Shown: one piece after another, positions 55,578 through 64,000 of the stretch
Layout: each line of letters begins with the position of its first letter
Numbering within the stretch: the first letter of the stretch is position 1
Assembly (NCBI GenBank): GCA_945873105.1
Contig: CAMCBW010000017.1
Span: forward strand, 38,178 to 102,177
Source: Tangfeifania diversioriginum
GTDB taxonomy: Bacteria > Bacteroidota > Bacteroidia > Bacteroidales > Prolixibacteraceae
Direction: 5' to 3'
DNA length: 64,000 nt
The notes under the pieces: generated by a model
What the model was told of the DNA's origin: nothing
Seen by the model: only the letters and a program-made list of their open reading frames with translations
The model's database searches: none
Position numbers and translations under genes: made by a program

Positions 55578-58514
55578 TTACAAACCAATCTTTACACCAA
55601 ACAGATAAGTTGATGTTTGTGGAACAGCAGCCTGGTCTGAAAATTCAGGGTCCAAACCTACCCAATTTGTCCAGGTTGCAAGGTTTTTGATATTAGTAAA
55701 TACCTCAACATTTTTAAGTTTAAGTTTCTTTGCAACTTGGTCAGGTACCCTATAGCTCAAAGATATGTCTTGTAACCTTAAAAAATCTGAATTACGGTAA
55801 AAAGGCATACTAAACTTATTAATACTAGCGTGTCTGTCATTTCTCGGATATACATTGCTTTGGTTTTCTGCTGTCCAGAAGGTAACATTGTATCGGTTCA
55901 ACCGCATATCGTTATCATTGGTGTATAATAAATCGTTTGCTTTGGTAATTCCCATTACCGAATTCAGGAAAAAACTAAATGTCCAGTTTTTGTACTGAAA
56001 AGTATTGGTCATTCCGGCGACAAAATCAGGTATTCTTCGTCCAATAATCTGCTTGTCATCGGGAGTAATTACGTTATCACTGGCATTGGCATTTAAATAT
56101 TTAATATCTCCGGCCACTACATCTCCCTGGGGGGTTGCCTTCATGTTTTCCTGGTAAATTCCATCGAAAACATAATCATAGTTAACGACCACTGGCTCAC
56201 CAATAAACCAACGACTATCAACATCGTCGATATAATTGCCCTCCTCATCAGTTAAACCCACATTAACAATTTTAGAATTGTAATGAGAGATATTAAAATC
56301 GGTTGTCCATTTAAATTTTGATTTATGAATATTGACTGATGAAAGCTGTATTTCAAATCCATTGTTGGCAGTTTCACCTATATTTTGAATGATGGATCCG
56401 GTCCCATTTACATTTGAAATCGATTTGCTCAAAAGAAGATCTGTTGTTCTCGACCAATAGACATCAACAAGACCCTTCAACCTGTTGTTAAATAGGCCAA
56501 AATCAACACCCGTGTTAAATGAGGTGGTGGTTTCCCAACCTAAAGATGGATCTCCCAGGCGGCTCGGATAAAAACCAAATAGTGTTCCGTCACTTCCATC
56601 TACAAAATCATAAGAAGATAAGCTAGGAAGTGTTGAATAGGAAGAAACAGCCTCATTTCCATTCACACCATATGAAAGACGCAACTTTAGTACATTAATT
56701 TCCTTAACATCTTTCATAAATCGTTCTTTGGTAATATTCCAACCCACTGCCGCAGAAGGGAAAAGGCCGAACTTACTGTCTTCACCGAATGCTGAATATC
56801 CATCTCTGCGCACGGTTAATGTTAAAAGATAGCGTGAGTCGAACCCATAATTTGCTCGAAGCATTTGCGATAGATGTGTTACTTTTCGATAAGAATCGGA
56901 AGGTTCAATCAAATTGGCTTTATTTGCCTGATAATAGGTCATTACATCATTGGGGAATCCTTCAGCATGGATATTGTGATTTTCTGCCCATTCGCTCTGT
57001 GCGCTATAAAGTCCTGTTAAAAACAGTGAGTGTCTGTCGAATTCTTTTTTATAAGTCAGGATGTTTTCAATAATCCAGTTTTCCTGGTATCCATTGTCTG
57101 AATCAAGACTCCCTTTAACCTTTTTCCCGGTAAGTGTATTTCTGCCACGGTAGGTTTGATTTAAACTCGAGCGAAAATCATAACCGGTGTTAAAATTATA
57201 GGTTAATCCTTTCACAAAGGGAAAATCAAACAATAAATTGTTATTGGTTGAAAATCGCCTGGTTATATTGCTGTTTTCGTTCAGTAAATTAAGGAGTGGA
57301 TTTGCTGCATACACACCATCCTCCCAGGTTTCCATTCTAATACTTCCGTCGTCGTTGTAAGGAATTCCCAAAGGATTCATAGTGAATGCAGTAGAGAAAT
57401 TCGCAGAATTTCCACTTCTGTCGTAATAGCCATATTGCGTATTTGTACTAAATGTAATCCACGGCAGAATTTTATGATCCAGATTTATTCTGAAAGTATA
57501 GCGTTTAAAATTATCGCCTATTGCAATACCTTCTGAATTAACATAAGCCATAGAAATGAAATACTTTGTTTTTTCAGATCCGCCCATGAATGACAGATTA
57601 TGCTGTTGGCTGGAGCCTGTTTGGGTAGCCAGATCAACCCAATCGGTACTCCTTCCGCTCTGGTAGCCTTCGTCTTCAATGGCTGTGGTAGTAAGCCCTC
57701 TGGCGGTTTTTGTTTCGTAAAAAGTTTTTCCATCCATTAAATCGGGTACATTTACTACCTGATCAATCGAAAAAGAGCCGACATAATTTACTCTCATTTC
57801 TCCGGCTTTCCCCTTTTTAGAAGTAATAAGTATTACTCCGTTTGATCCTCTTGAACCATAAATGGCTGCCGAAGAGGCATCTTTTAAAACTTCGATGGAT
57901 TCAATATCCTTAGGATTCAATTCTGATAAATTCCCTGAAAATGGAATTCCGTCCAAGATTATTAATGGAGAATTTGACGCTGTAATCGAATTTATTCCAC
58001 GGATAAGCATGGTGTTAGATGATTTTTCGGCACTCGACCCGTCTACAGTAACAGTCATCCCGGCCATTGTTCCCTGAAGCATCTGCTCAAGATTAATTTG
58101 TGGCTTAGATTCAAGAACTTCGTTCTTCAATGATACAACTGAACCCGTAATATCACTTTTCTTTTGCGTACCATACCCAACCACTACAACCTCATCCACA
58201 CTTACCATATCTGGGCTAAGGGTTATATTAATGGAGGAAGAAGCACCAACTTGCACTTCTGTTGTTTTCATCCCAACAAATGAGAATACAAGGGTTTTAA
58301 CATTGGCACTAAGTGTTAATGAATAGTAACCATTGACATCTGTAATTGTACCTGTTGTAGTCCCCTTCGCAGAAACCGTAACTCCAGGTAGAGTACCACC
58401 AGTGAGTTCTGTAACTTTACCATTGATAGTTCGATTTTGTGCAAAACTGACTATTCCCCAACATAACAGGAGAATGATCAATCCATTTTTTCTAAATACT
58501 TGTTTTTGCTTCAT
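55578..58514 (-). CDS. susC: SusC/RagA-family TonB-linked outer-membrane transporter
   Basis: 978 residues, signal peptide ending 'CWGIVSFAQ'. Carboxypeptidase-regulatory-like domain 'NGKVTELTGGTLPGVTVSAK...FSFVGMKTTEVQVG', then the SusC box 'VVVGYGTQKKSDITGSV' and plug with 'GINSITASNSPLIILDGIPF' and 'AAIYGSRGSNGVILITSKKG'. The barrel ends 'TSTYLFGVKIGL'. It imports oligosaccharides with SusD. It is the first gene of the operon. The 305-bp upstream region holds a promoter box and four TGTWACA sites, so control by the adjacent HTCS is expected. Confidence 0.96.
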   Translation of the reverse strand: MKQKQVFRKNGLIILLLCWGIVSFAQNRTINGKVTELTGGTLPGVTVSAKGTTTGTITDVNGYYSLTLSANVKTLVFSFVGMKTTEVQVGASSSINITLSPDMVSVDEVVVVGYGTQKKSDITGSVVSLKNEVLESKPQINLEQMLQGTMAGMTVTVDGSSAEKSSNTMLIRGINSITASNSPLIILDGIPFSGNLSELNPKDIESIEVLKDASSAAIYGSRGSNGVILITSKKGKAGEMRVNYVGSFSIDQVVNVPDLMDGKTFYETKTARGLTTTAIEDEGYQSGRSTDWVDLATQTGSSQQHNLSFMGGSEKTKYFISMAYVNSEGIAIGDNFKRYTFRINLDHKILPWITFSTNTQYGYYDRSGNSANFSTAFTMNPLGIPYNDDGSIRMETWEDGVYAANPLLNLLNENSNITRRFSTNNNLLFDFPFVKGLTYNFNTGYDFRSSLNQTYRGRNTLTGKKVKGSLDSDNGYQENWIIENILTYKKEFDRHSLFLTGLYSAQSEWAENHNIHAEGFPNDVMTYYQANKANLIEPSDSYRKVTHLSQMLRANYGFDSRYLLTLTVRRDGYSAFGEDSKFGLFPSAAVGWNITKERFMKDVKEINVLKLRLSYGVNGNEAVSSYSTLPSLSSYDFVDGSDGTLFGFYPSRLGDPSLGWETTTSFNTGVDFGLFNNRLKGLVDVYWSRTTDLLLSKSISNVNGTGSIIQNIGETANNGFEIQLSSVNIHKSKFKWTTDFNISHYNSKIVNVGLTDEEGNYIDDVDSRWFIGEPVVVNYDYVFDGIYQENMKATPQGDVVAGDIKYLNANASDNVITPDDKQIIGRRIPDFVAGMTNTFQYKNWTFSFFLNSVMGITKANDLLYTNDNDMRLNRYNVTFWTAENQSNVYPRNDRHASINKFSMPFYRNSDFLRLQDISLSYRVPDQVAKKLKLKNVEVFTNIKNLATWTNWVGLDPEFSDQAAVPQTSTYLFGVKIGL

Positions 58515-58659
58515 AAGGTTTAATTTGATTAATTAAAACGAATTATAATACTGATAAGAAAGAGGCCGAAAAGCAATATGAGAAAAGCGATTGAGGCTAG
58601 TTGAATGACTATTTTTTTTTTTGCAGGATCCACAATTTCTGAGATAGTTTGGTCTGTTC

Positions 58660-58667
58660 AAAATTAG
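58660..58667 (-). promoter_or_regulatory. Candidate susC -7 box (TAATTTTG)
   Basis: Matches the Bacteroidota TAnnTTTG -7 element on the minus strand, about 145 bases before the susC ATG. No TTTG-type -33 element is seen at the right spacing, as expected for an activator-dependent promoter. Confidence 0.5.
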
Positions 58668-58697
58668 GAAGGAAATAATTGGGGACCGGGAAATGGG

Positions 58698-58769
58698 TGT
58701 AACAGAAACGAAGGGTGAATGTTACAAAAGGTACACAAGATGTAACAGATTTACATGTCAAATGTTACC
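58698..58769. promoter_or_regulatory. Four TGTWACA operator-like sites, 21-22 bp apart
   Basis: TGTAACA (58698), TGTTACA (58720), TGTAACA (58741) and TGTTACC (58763) alternate in orientation with start-to-start spacings of 22, 21 and 22 bp, two helical turns. The nearest site is 30 bp upstream of the susC -7 box. This layout fits a dimeric AraC-type activator, here the HTCS output domain. Confidence 0.7.
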
Positions 58770-58819
58770 TGGAGGGATTATAGAATCACACGAACAACCT
58801 AAGAGGCTAATTATCTGAA

Positions 58820-61800
58820 CTATAATTCTTTTCCGAATTTTTTTGAATAATCGGAGGGAGACTGCCCAAATTGCTGTTTGAAACAGTTCCGGAAATAGTC
58901 TACATCATCAAATCCCACCATCGAACGTACTTCATTGACGTTCAAATTATTATCCCTAAGCAGAGAGGCAGCTCTTTTTAACTTGATACTACGGATAAAT
59001 TCAACAGCAGTCAGATTGGTCAGCGCTTTTATCTTCCGATACAGGTGCACTCTGCTTAACCCCAATTCCGTGCTTAAATTTCTGACGCTTAAGGATGAAT
59101 CAGACATGTGCTCCCCAATATAATCAACGGCTTTCTTCAGCAATCTTTCATCGACAGAGGTGACAGTAATTTTGGCGGGGTCGCAGATCATCTCGTGGGC
59201 AAAATGATTTCGCAGTGTTTCGCGCTGACGAATAAGGTTTTGTACCCGAAGTTGCAAATATTCGGCGCTGAAAGGTTTGGTAATATAATCATCTGCCCCG
59301 GTTTCCAAACCTTCGTATTTAAAGGTGATGGCGGTTCTGGCTGTCAGTAAAATAACCGGAATATGACTGGTTCGGATATCCATCTTGATTCTTTTGCAGA
59401 GCTCCATTCCATCCATTTCCGGCATCATAATATCACAAATGATCAAGTCAGGAACATTTTCTATTGCTTTTTCTAATCCTTCTTTCCCGTCCCCTGCTTC
59501 ATCAACATAATAATGGCCGGAGAAAAGACTTTTGATGAAGCTTCTCACCTCTGTATTATCCTCAACAACCAAAAGCTTTGTCTTTACTGCGGGATAAATA
59601 ATATGACCAGATAGTTCAAGGTCTTCGGATTCAGGCATCGTTATGTCCTGTATCTCATTCGCCATCATAGTGATAGTATACAATGAAGAATCTTCGCTGT
59701 TCTTAAATCCTGCATTCATCTCCTCTTCTGCCAGATGGTCCTTCCCAAGAGGGAATAGCACGGAAAAGCAGGAATAACCCTCTTTTTCAGCTGTTCTTTC
59801 CTGACTCTCCAGGGTTATATGCCCCTTATGAAGTTCGACCAGTCGTCTGGTAAGCTCTAGACCAACACCCGAGTCCAATGGGAAACGGCCCTCTTTTGGA
59901 CTTGAGATAAAAAAGCGTTCGAAGATTCGATCCCGCAAATCGGTAGGAATTCCTCTGCCTGTGTCTGCAACACATATAACTGCGCACCGCTCTCCTTGCG
60001 TCGGACTATTCTTGAAAACTGGATAAGCATCCACATCTGCCAAATTCAGTTTTAGCGTAATTTTACCTTGGTCTGGCGTATTCTTTATGGCATTGGATAA
60101 TAAATTGTAAAGAATCATCTCCATTTTATCCCTGTCGAAATAAAGGTGAAGTGAGGGCACCTCCGATTCAAATCTGAAATCTATGTTTTTGATGTTGGCT
60201 GTCTCTTTAAAGGCGAGACTTGTCTCTTCCAAAAACTTCACTATATCACCTTCTGCTGCTTGTAATTTGTCATATCCAGCGTCTAAACGCCTAAGATCTA
60301 ATATTTTATTGATCAACCTCATCATTCTGACACCATTTATTTGGATGAGCATAAGTTGGTTTCTTAGACGACTATTCAGGTCAGATTGTTTAATTATCTG
60401 TTCCAGTGGTGAAACAATTAATGTCAAAGGGGTACGCAACTCGTGTGAAACATCCGTAAAAAACTTTAACTTCATCTGATGTAACTCTTCTTCCTTTTCA
60501 CGTTGGAAGTGTTCCATGGCAAGCTGATTGTTTAGGTTTACCCATCGCTTGGACAATCGGAAAAATATTGTCAAAAGCAGAATTAGCAAAATCAGATAAC
60601 CTGAAAATGCCCAAACTGTCATCCACCATGGAGGCAGGATCGTAAACTGCAACGATTGATATTTCGTATCCCAGGTTTCAGGATTCGTAGTGGCTTGCAG
60701 CTGCAATTCGTATTTACCAGCAGGAAGGTAATTAAAATTGATGGTATGTTGAGTTCCCAGATTAATCCAACCATTATCGAAATTTAATAGCCGGTAACGG
60801 TAAAAGGTATTTCCGGGATCGATAAAATTTATCCCCCAAAAGTCAACCGAAATATCCCGGTATTGGTAATTTAAGCTTATTTCCTCCTTTTCTTTGATTT
60901 GACTCTTAAGTGGCCAATGAATAATCCCCTCCTTGTTCTTCGATCTGAACGAAAAGTCTGAAATCATGATCGCAGGGAAAAAATCATCAACCTGAATGGT
61001 CGAGGGATTAAATTTGTTGTATCCGTTAACTCCTCCAAAGTATATTTCGCCGGTTTTTGTTTTGAAAAAACTCATTGGCATATATTGAAATCCCTGCAAT
61101 CCCTGATCTTTCGTGAAAGTCTTAACCGCTAATTGAGGTATTCTGCCCTCTGTTTCAGAGATGATTACTCTCGATAGTCCTTTGTTGGAAGAGACCCAAA
61201 ATTGGCCCATGTCATCTTCTACAACACCATTTATCGTGCTATTTGGGAGACCATCTTCTGTATTGAACGAAAATATCTTGTCCTTAATTATGAGAAATAA
61301 CCCAAATCCCTGGGTTCCAATCCAGATCCTTCCGAGATGATCTTCATAAAGAGATTGAACATACTGAAGGGCGAAAGGTAATTGGGCTAAATAGGGAGTA
61401 AGATCAATTTTTTTCAGGCTACTTCCGTCGATACATGCTAAACCTGCCTGATGGCCTATCCAAAAACGGTTACGACGATCTGCCATAATTACATTCACAT
61501 TTTTTGCCTCTGCTACCGGAACTTGTTGAAAAAGTGATGTTTCCGGATCCAATATCTGAATTCCACTACCATTGGTGCCAAGCCAAACTAAACCCTTGTC
61601 ATCAACCAGTACGGAAAGAATCCGATTATCAATCAAGGTATTGTTACTTTCTGGTTGGTTCTGGTAATTGGTAAAGTGATTGGTTTGAATGTTGAATAAA
61701 CTGAGACCATTGATTGTGCCTAGCCACAAATTGCCGTTATTGTCCTGGGCAATTGATTTTATATTGTTATGGATCAGACTGTTTTTTCCAGCCTGATATA

Positions 61801-62983
61801 AGAAATGGCTAGGGGTTTTTTTGAGGAATTTCTGAAGGATTAGTCCACCTCCATCGGTAGCTATAAACAAGTCTCCATTTTCTTTTTCCAATAGGCCTGC
61901 TATGACATTTGTAATTTGAATGTTGCCATCCTCGGTTGTCACTTCAAAATGAGGGAAGAGATTGTTCTGCCGGTGGAAATAGTTGATCCCGCCTGCATAG
62001 GTTGCCAACCAAATTCCTCCCTGATTGTCACCAAAAATATCCCGGATGGAATTGTTGCTAATACCTTTGGGGTTATTGGATGCATATTGAAAATTGGAAA
62101 ATGATTGATTATTCAGATTTAGGATACTTAATCCATCCAAGGTTCCAATCCATACCTCCTCTTTATTGAAAAACAACTTTCGTACTTGATTGGAAATAAT
62201 TTTGCTGTTCGAGGCATTGTATTGAGCAGTTAAATCCGCAATATCTGAATGAAGTGTTAAAATTAGTATTCCATTTTCTTCGGTGGCTAACCAAATTTTA
62301 CCATCGAAGTCCTCTTTAATATCCCGGATTTCGAACTCAGTAGTTTTTAATCTCACCTCTTTTGAAAAGGTAACATTTACCAGACTTCCCTTATTATAAA
62401 TGTAAAGTCCAGTCCGTGATCCAACTAAAATTCGGCCTTTACTATCCTTGTAAAAACAAGTTATGCTGTTAAGTTTGCCACTCATTTTCTTTTCAATGGG
62501 CACATTTCTGAAAGAATTGGTGACTGAATCAAAAATATCAATTCCGGCAGGTGAACCAATCAGAATTTTCCCTTCCAGAGTTTCTAAAATTGAACGGATG
62601 TAATTGTGCGATAATCCTTGGCCGCCACTTTGGATAAAATATCTTTGAAATATCTCATTATCTTTTGAATAACGGTTGAGTCCCATGGTTGTACCAATCC
62701 ATAAGTCACCATTGGATGCCTCATAAAGACAATTGACAGAGTTATTGGAAATGCTGTTTTTATCATCAAAATCTTGTTTAAAAAAAGTATATGTATTGCC
62801 ATCAAACTGGCAAAGCCCATCTCTGGTGCCAATCCAAATTAAGCCGTCCTTCGTCTGAGTTATGCACAATACCGAATTATGGCTAAGCCCTGTACTCATG
62901 TCATATTTTCTAAAAGTTATGCCGAAGCATAACGAAGCGAGAAAATGAACTAACAGTGCAATGAGAAAGATTTTTTTTAGCAT
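58820..62983 (-). CDS. Hybrid two-component system sensor-regulator (HTCS) of the PUL
   Basis: 1387 residues. Signal peptide; two seven-bladed regulator-propeller modules with repeated 'LWIGTRDGLCQFDG'-type blades (~30-680); Y_Y_Y domain ('YRYRLLNFDNGWINLGTQHT'); one TM helix ('WAFSGYLILLILLLTIFF'). Then HisKA with H847 in 'DVSHELRTPLTLI', HATPase ('LYNLLSNAIKNTP', 'VADTGRGIP', 'GVGLELTRRLV'), receiver with phospho-acceptor D1184 in 'LIICDIMMPEMDG', and C-terminal AraC HTH ('LGLSRVHLYRKIKALTN', 'VGFDDVDYFRNCFKQQFGQSPS'). It senses oligosaccharide in the periplasm and switches on the susC operon directly downstream. Confidence 0.96.
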   Translation of the reverse strand: MLKKIFLIALLVHFLASLCFGITFRKYDMSTGLSHNSVLCITQTKDGLIWIGTRDGLCQFDGNTYTFFKQDFDDKNSISNNSVNCLYEASNGDLWIGTTMGLNRYSKDNEIFQRYFIQSGGQGLSHNYIRSILETLEGKILIGSPAGIDIFDSVTNSFRNVPIEKKMSGKLNSITCFYKDSKGRILVGSRTGLYIYNKGSLVNVTFSKEVRLKTTEFEIRDIKEDFDGKIWLATEENGILILTLHSDIADLTAQYNASNSKIISNQVRKLFFNKEEVWIGTLDGLSILNLNNQSFSNFQYASNNPKGISNNSIRDIFGDNQGGIWLATYAGGINYFHRQNNLFPHFEVTTEDGNIQITNVIAGLLEKENGDLFIATDGGGLILQKFLKKTPSHFLYQAGKNSLIHNNIKSIAQDNNGNLWLGTINGLSLFNIQTNHFTNYQNQPESNNTLIDNRILSVLVDDKGLVWLGTNGSGIQILDPETSLFQQVPVAEAKNVNVIMADRRNRFWIGHQAGLACIDGSSLKKIDLTPYLAQLPFALQYVQSLYEDHLGRIWIGTQGFGLFLIIKDKIFSFNTEDGLPNSTINGVVEDDMGQFWVSSNKGLSRVIISETEGRIPQLAVKTFTKDQGLQGFQYMPMSFFKTKTGEIYFGGVNGYNKFNPSTIQVDDFFPAIMISDFSFRSKNKEGIIHWPLKSQIKEKEEISLNYQYRDISVDFWGINFIDPGNTFYRYRLLNFDNGWINLGTQHTINFNYLPAGKYELQLQATTNPETWDTKYQSLQFTILPPWWMTVWAFSGYLILLILLLTIFFRLSKRWVNLNNQLAMEHFQREKEEELHQMKLKFFTDVSHELRTPLTLIVSPLEQIIKQSDLNSRLRNQLMLIQINGVRMMRLINKILDLRRLDAGYDKLQAAEGDIVKFLEETSLAFKETANIKNIDFRFESEVPSLHLYFDRDKMEMILYNLLSNAIKNTPDQGKITLKLNLADVDAYPVFKNSPTQGERCAVICVADTGRGIPTDLRDRIFERFFISSPKEGRFPLDSGVGLELTRRLVELHKGHITLESQERTAEKEGYSCFSVLFPLGKDHLAEEEMNAGFKNSEDSSLYTITMMANEIQDITMPESEDLELSGHIIYPAVKTKLLVVEDNTEVRSFIKSLFSGHYYVDEAGDGKEGLEKAIENVPDLIICDIMMPEMDGMELCKRIKMDIRTSHIPVILLTARTAITFKYEGLETGADDYITKPFSAEYLQLRVQNLIRQRETLRNHFAHEMICDPAKITVTSVDERLLKKAVDYIGEHMSDSSLSVRNLSTELGLSRVHLYRKIKALTNLTAVEFIRSIKLKRAASLLRDNNLNVNEVRSMVGFDDVDYFRNCFKQQFGQSPSDYSKKFGKEL

Positions 62984-63058
62984 AAGTTATTCAAACGGAT
63001 ATACAATACTGCAAATCCCCGCCCAGTACCAAAATTCATGAAGGAGAATCAGCCAATT

Positions 63059-63066
63059 CAAAGGTA
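63059..63066 (-). promoter_or_regulatory. Candidate HTCS -7 box (TACCTTTG)
   Basis: A TAnnTTTG match on the minus strand, 76 bases upstream of the HTCS ATG; the -33 region is a poor match (TTTC). It lies inside block 3, so the regulator would travel with its own promoter. Confidence 0.35.
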
Positions 63067-63111
63067 ACCAGATTTATTTGAAATAGATTAGGAGGTTTTA
63101 CCTTTACCTCT

Positions 63112-63249
63112 AAAATCCCCTAAATCCTGGCGCCTTCCTGGCGTGAAAAACAAAACACCTACAAGTCGACCTTGTAAGTGTTTGATTTTGAGGGTGGGCC
63201 CAGTAGGGCATGATCCTACGACCCCCTGATTATGAGTCAGATGCTCTAA
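63112..63249 (-). repeat. att-like repeat C: tRNA-Met fragment with left arm only
   Basis: Paired CCTGGCG (63126, 63137), hairpin 63153-63183 and tRNA-Met 3' part match repeats A and B. Right of the anticodon loop, C instead continues as tRNA: GTCAGATGCTCTAA restores the anticodon stem and part of the D arm, then similarity is lost. The fragment 63195-63249 (55 nt) has anticodon CAT but lacks the 5' acceptor and most of the D arm, and its T loop is ATCATGC, so it is a pseudo-tRNA. Confidence 0.8.
63153..63183 (-). terminator. Hairpin terminator downstream of the tRNA-Met fragment
   Basis: AAACACCTACAAG pairs with CTTGTAAGTGTTT around a 5-nt loop; on the minus strand it follows the tRNA 3' end and is followed by T-rich TGTTTTTCA. 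The same hairpin is in repeats A (32927-32957) and B (38106-38136), with compensated or tolerated loop changes. Confidence 0.65.
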
Positions 63250-63573
63250 AATAAATGTCACAACGACCAAAAATAGCGACTTAGTTCAGTCTTATTATTA
63301 ATTCACATATTTCCTAAGGTCACTTTTTCAGTTCAAAAGTAAAATGTTTCAGTAGGGTTACAGTAGCAAATAAAAAAGCTTCGATAAATAACTGTTAAAC
63401 AGAGTTTTATCGAATCTTCTTAGTACCCAGGGCGGGACATGAACCGTACGAATGTTTGAAAAATAAAATCAGGAGATCAATAAAAAAGGTTGCCATTTCT
63501 GAAAACCTTTTTCTGTTTTGGTACATAAGTCGGTACATAACTATGTAACTAATTGATTTACAGTACCTTTAAG
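63250..63573. other. Gene-free stretch with a second tRNA 3'-end-like fragment
   Basis: At about 63424-63456, GTACCCAGGGCGGGACATG followed by AACC resembles the reverse of a tRNA T arm plus acceptor strand, with damaged pairing. No ORF with homology features is seen. Paired GGTACATAA and GGTACATAACT motifs lie at 63520-63545. Confidence 0.35.
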
Positions 63574-63647
63574 TCGGGGTGACAGGATTTGAACCTGCGG
63601 CCTCGTCGTCCCGAACGACGCGCGCTACCAAGCTGCGCTACACCCCG
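63574..63647 (-). tRNA. tRNA-Pro (anticodon CGG)
   Basis: Complete cloverleaf on the minus strand: acceptor CGGGGTG/CACCCCG with discriminator A, D arm GCGC...GCGC, anticodon arm CGTCG-TTCGGGA-CGACG, T arm GCAGG-TTCAAAT-CCTGT. The CCA tail is not encoded. Confidence 0.96.
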
Positions 63648-64000
63648 ATTCACCGATTGGCAAATGTACAATCTTTTGGAAAGATGCCAAATGCAAGACT
63701 CAAAAATTTGAGTATTCCTGACCCTTTTATTCTGAACATTTTAATGATTGGAGTGCAACAGAGAAGTTGTTTGTTTGAAAAATATTTGTGTAAATTTGAA
63801 TAGAATGGTTATTAACCAAATTGGTCGAAGATGGTTGCACCACATTAGCCCATTTCCTCTATAAATCTTTTGAATAATCTTTTTGAAAATATCTCATTAT
63901 CAAGTCAATGTAGCTTTCTGTCCTAAATGAGGACATAATATTGCACTCTGAAGTTAATTTAACTTCATTAAAATCATGAGTTTATGAAACAATTTCCTCT
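63648..64000. other. AT-rich region, possible plus-strand promoter
   Basis: TTTG (63770 and 63774) and TAAATTTG (63791-63798) resemble a Bacteroidota -33/-7 pair on the plus strand. An ATG at 63984 could open a gene continuing beyond the window, but only six codons are visible. Confidence 0.3.

Noticed and set aside
63088..63270. 60-residue minus-strand ORF over repeat C
   Set aside because: It reads through the tRNA-Met fragment and the hairpin; similar frames over repeats A and B differ, with no coding signs.
63579..63803. 74-residue ORF starting MTGFEPAASSSRTT
   Set aside because: This is the usual false ORF across a reversed tRNA gene; the tRNA-Pro explains it.
63984..64000. Start of a new gene at the right edge
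   Set aside because: Only six codons are visible, not enough to support a feature.

Overview
The window comes from a member of the Bacteroidota. The evidence is a SusC/SusD pair, a hybrid two-component sensor-regulator (HTCS), a T9SS-type C-terminal sorting domain, many signal-peptide or lipoprotein carbohydrate enzymes, and TAnnTTTG-like promoter boxes. The dense sulfatase content suggests a marine polysaccharide degrader, possibly Marinilabiliales/Prolixibacteraceae; that placement is inference.

Layout. 1-6.5 kb: the 3' part of a giant Ig/MBG-repeat secreted protein, an outer-membrane barrel protein and a serine hydrolase. 6.6-32.9 kb (block 1): a Gfo/Idh/MocA oxidoreductase, a metal-uptake-type operon (Cys-rich membrane protein, TonB receptor, HMA protein), a tandem esterase, a 21-bp tandem repeat array, an S1/P1-type nuclease, a leftward operon of three sulfatases with GH28-like, GH97 and GH110 enzymes, an IS66 remnant, a LamG lipoprotein and a repeat lipoprotein. 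33.1-38.1 kb (block 2): a compact defence cassette with a primase-helicase-PLD protein of TOTE type, divergent from an AbiEi/AbiEii toxin-antitoxin pair. 38.3-63.1 kb (block 3): a complete polysaccharide utilisation locus, all on the minus strand: HTCS regulator, SusC, SusD, four sulfatases, three glycosidase- or lyase-like enzymes (GH50-like, GH39-like, BNR-4), an SGNH esterase, a PhoD-type phosphatase, a beta-helix protein and one orphan. 63.2-64 kb: tRNA-Pro(CGG) and tRNA fragments.

The main structural finding is that the blocks are separated by same-orientation copies of the 3' half of an elongator tRNA-Met, at 6.6 (diverged), 33.0, 38.1 and 63.2 kb. The left arm (hairpin plus paired CCTGGCG) is present in the last three copies but not the first. 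The right arm is present in the first three but not the last. This is the pattern expected from tandem accretion of three integrative elements into one tRNA gene. No integrase gene is visible, so the blocks look like cis-mobilisable (CIME-like) islands: one with a PUL and regulator, one with defence genes, one with mixed cargo.

The PUL genes fit import and degradation of a sulfated polysaccharide. SusCD import oligosaccharides, the periplasmic HTCS propeller senses them, sulfatases and glycosidases trim them. In block 1, GH110, GH97 (retaining type) and sulfatases together suggest a sulfated alpha-galactan. Four alternating TGTWACA sites spaced 21-22 bp apart just upstream of a susC -7 box are a good candidate for the activator operator.
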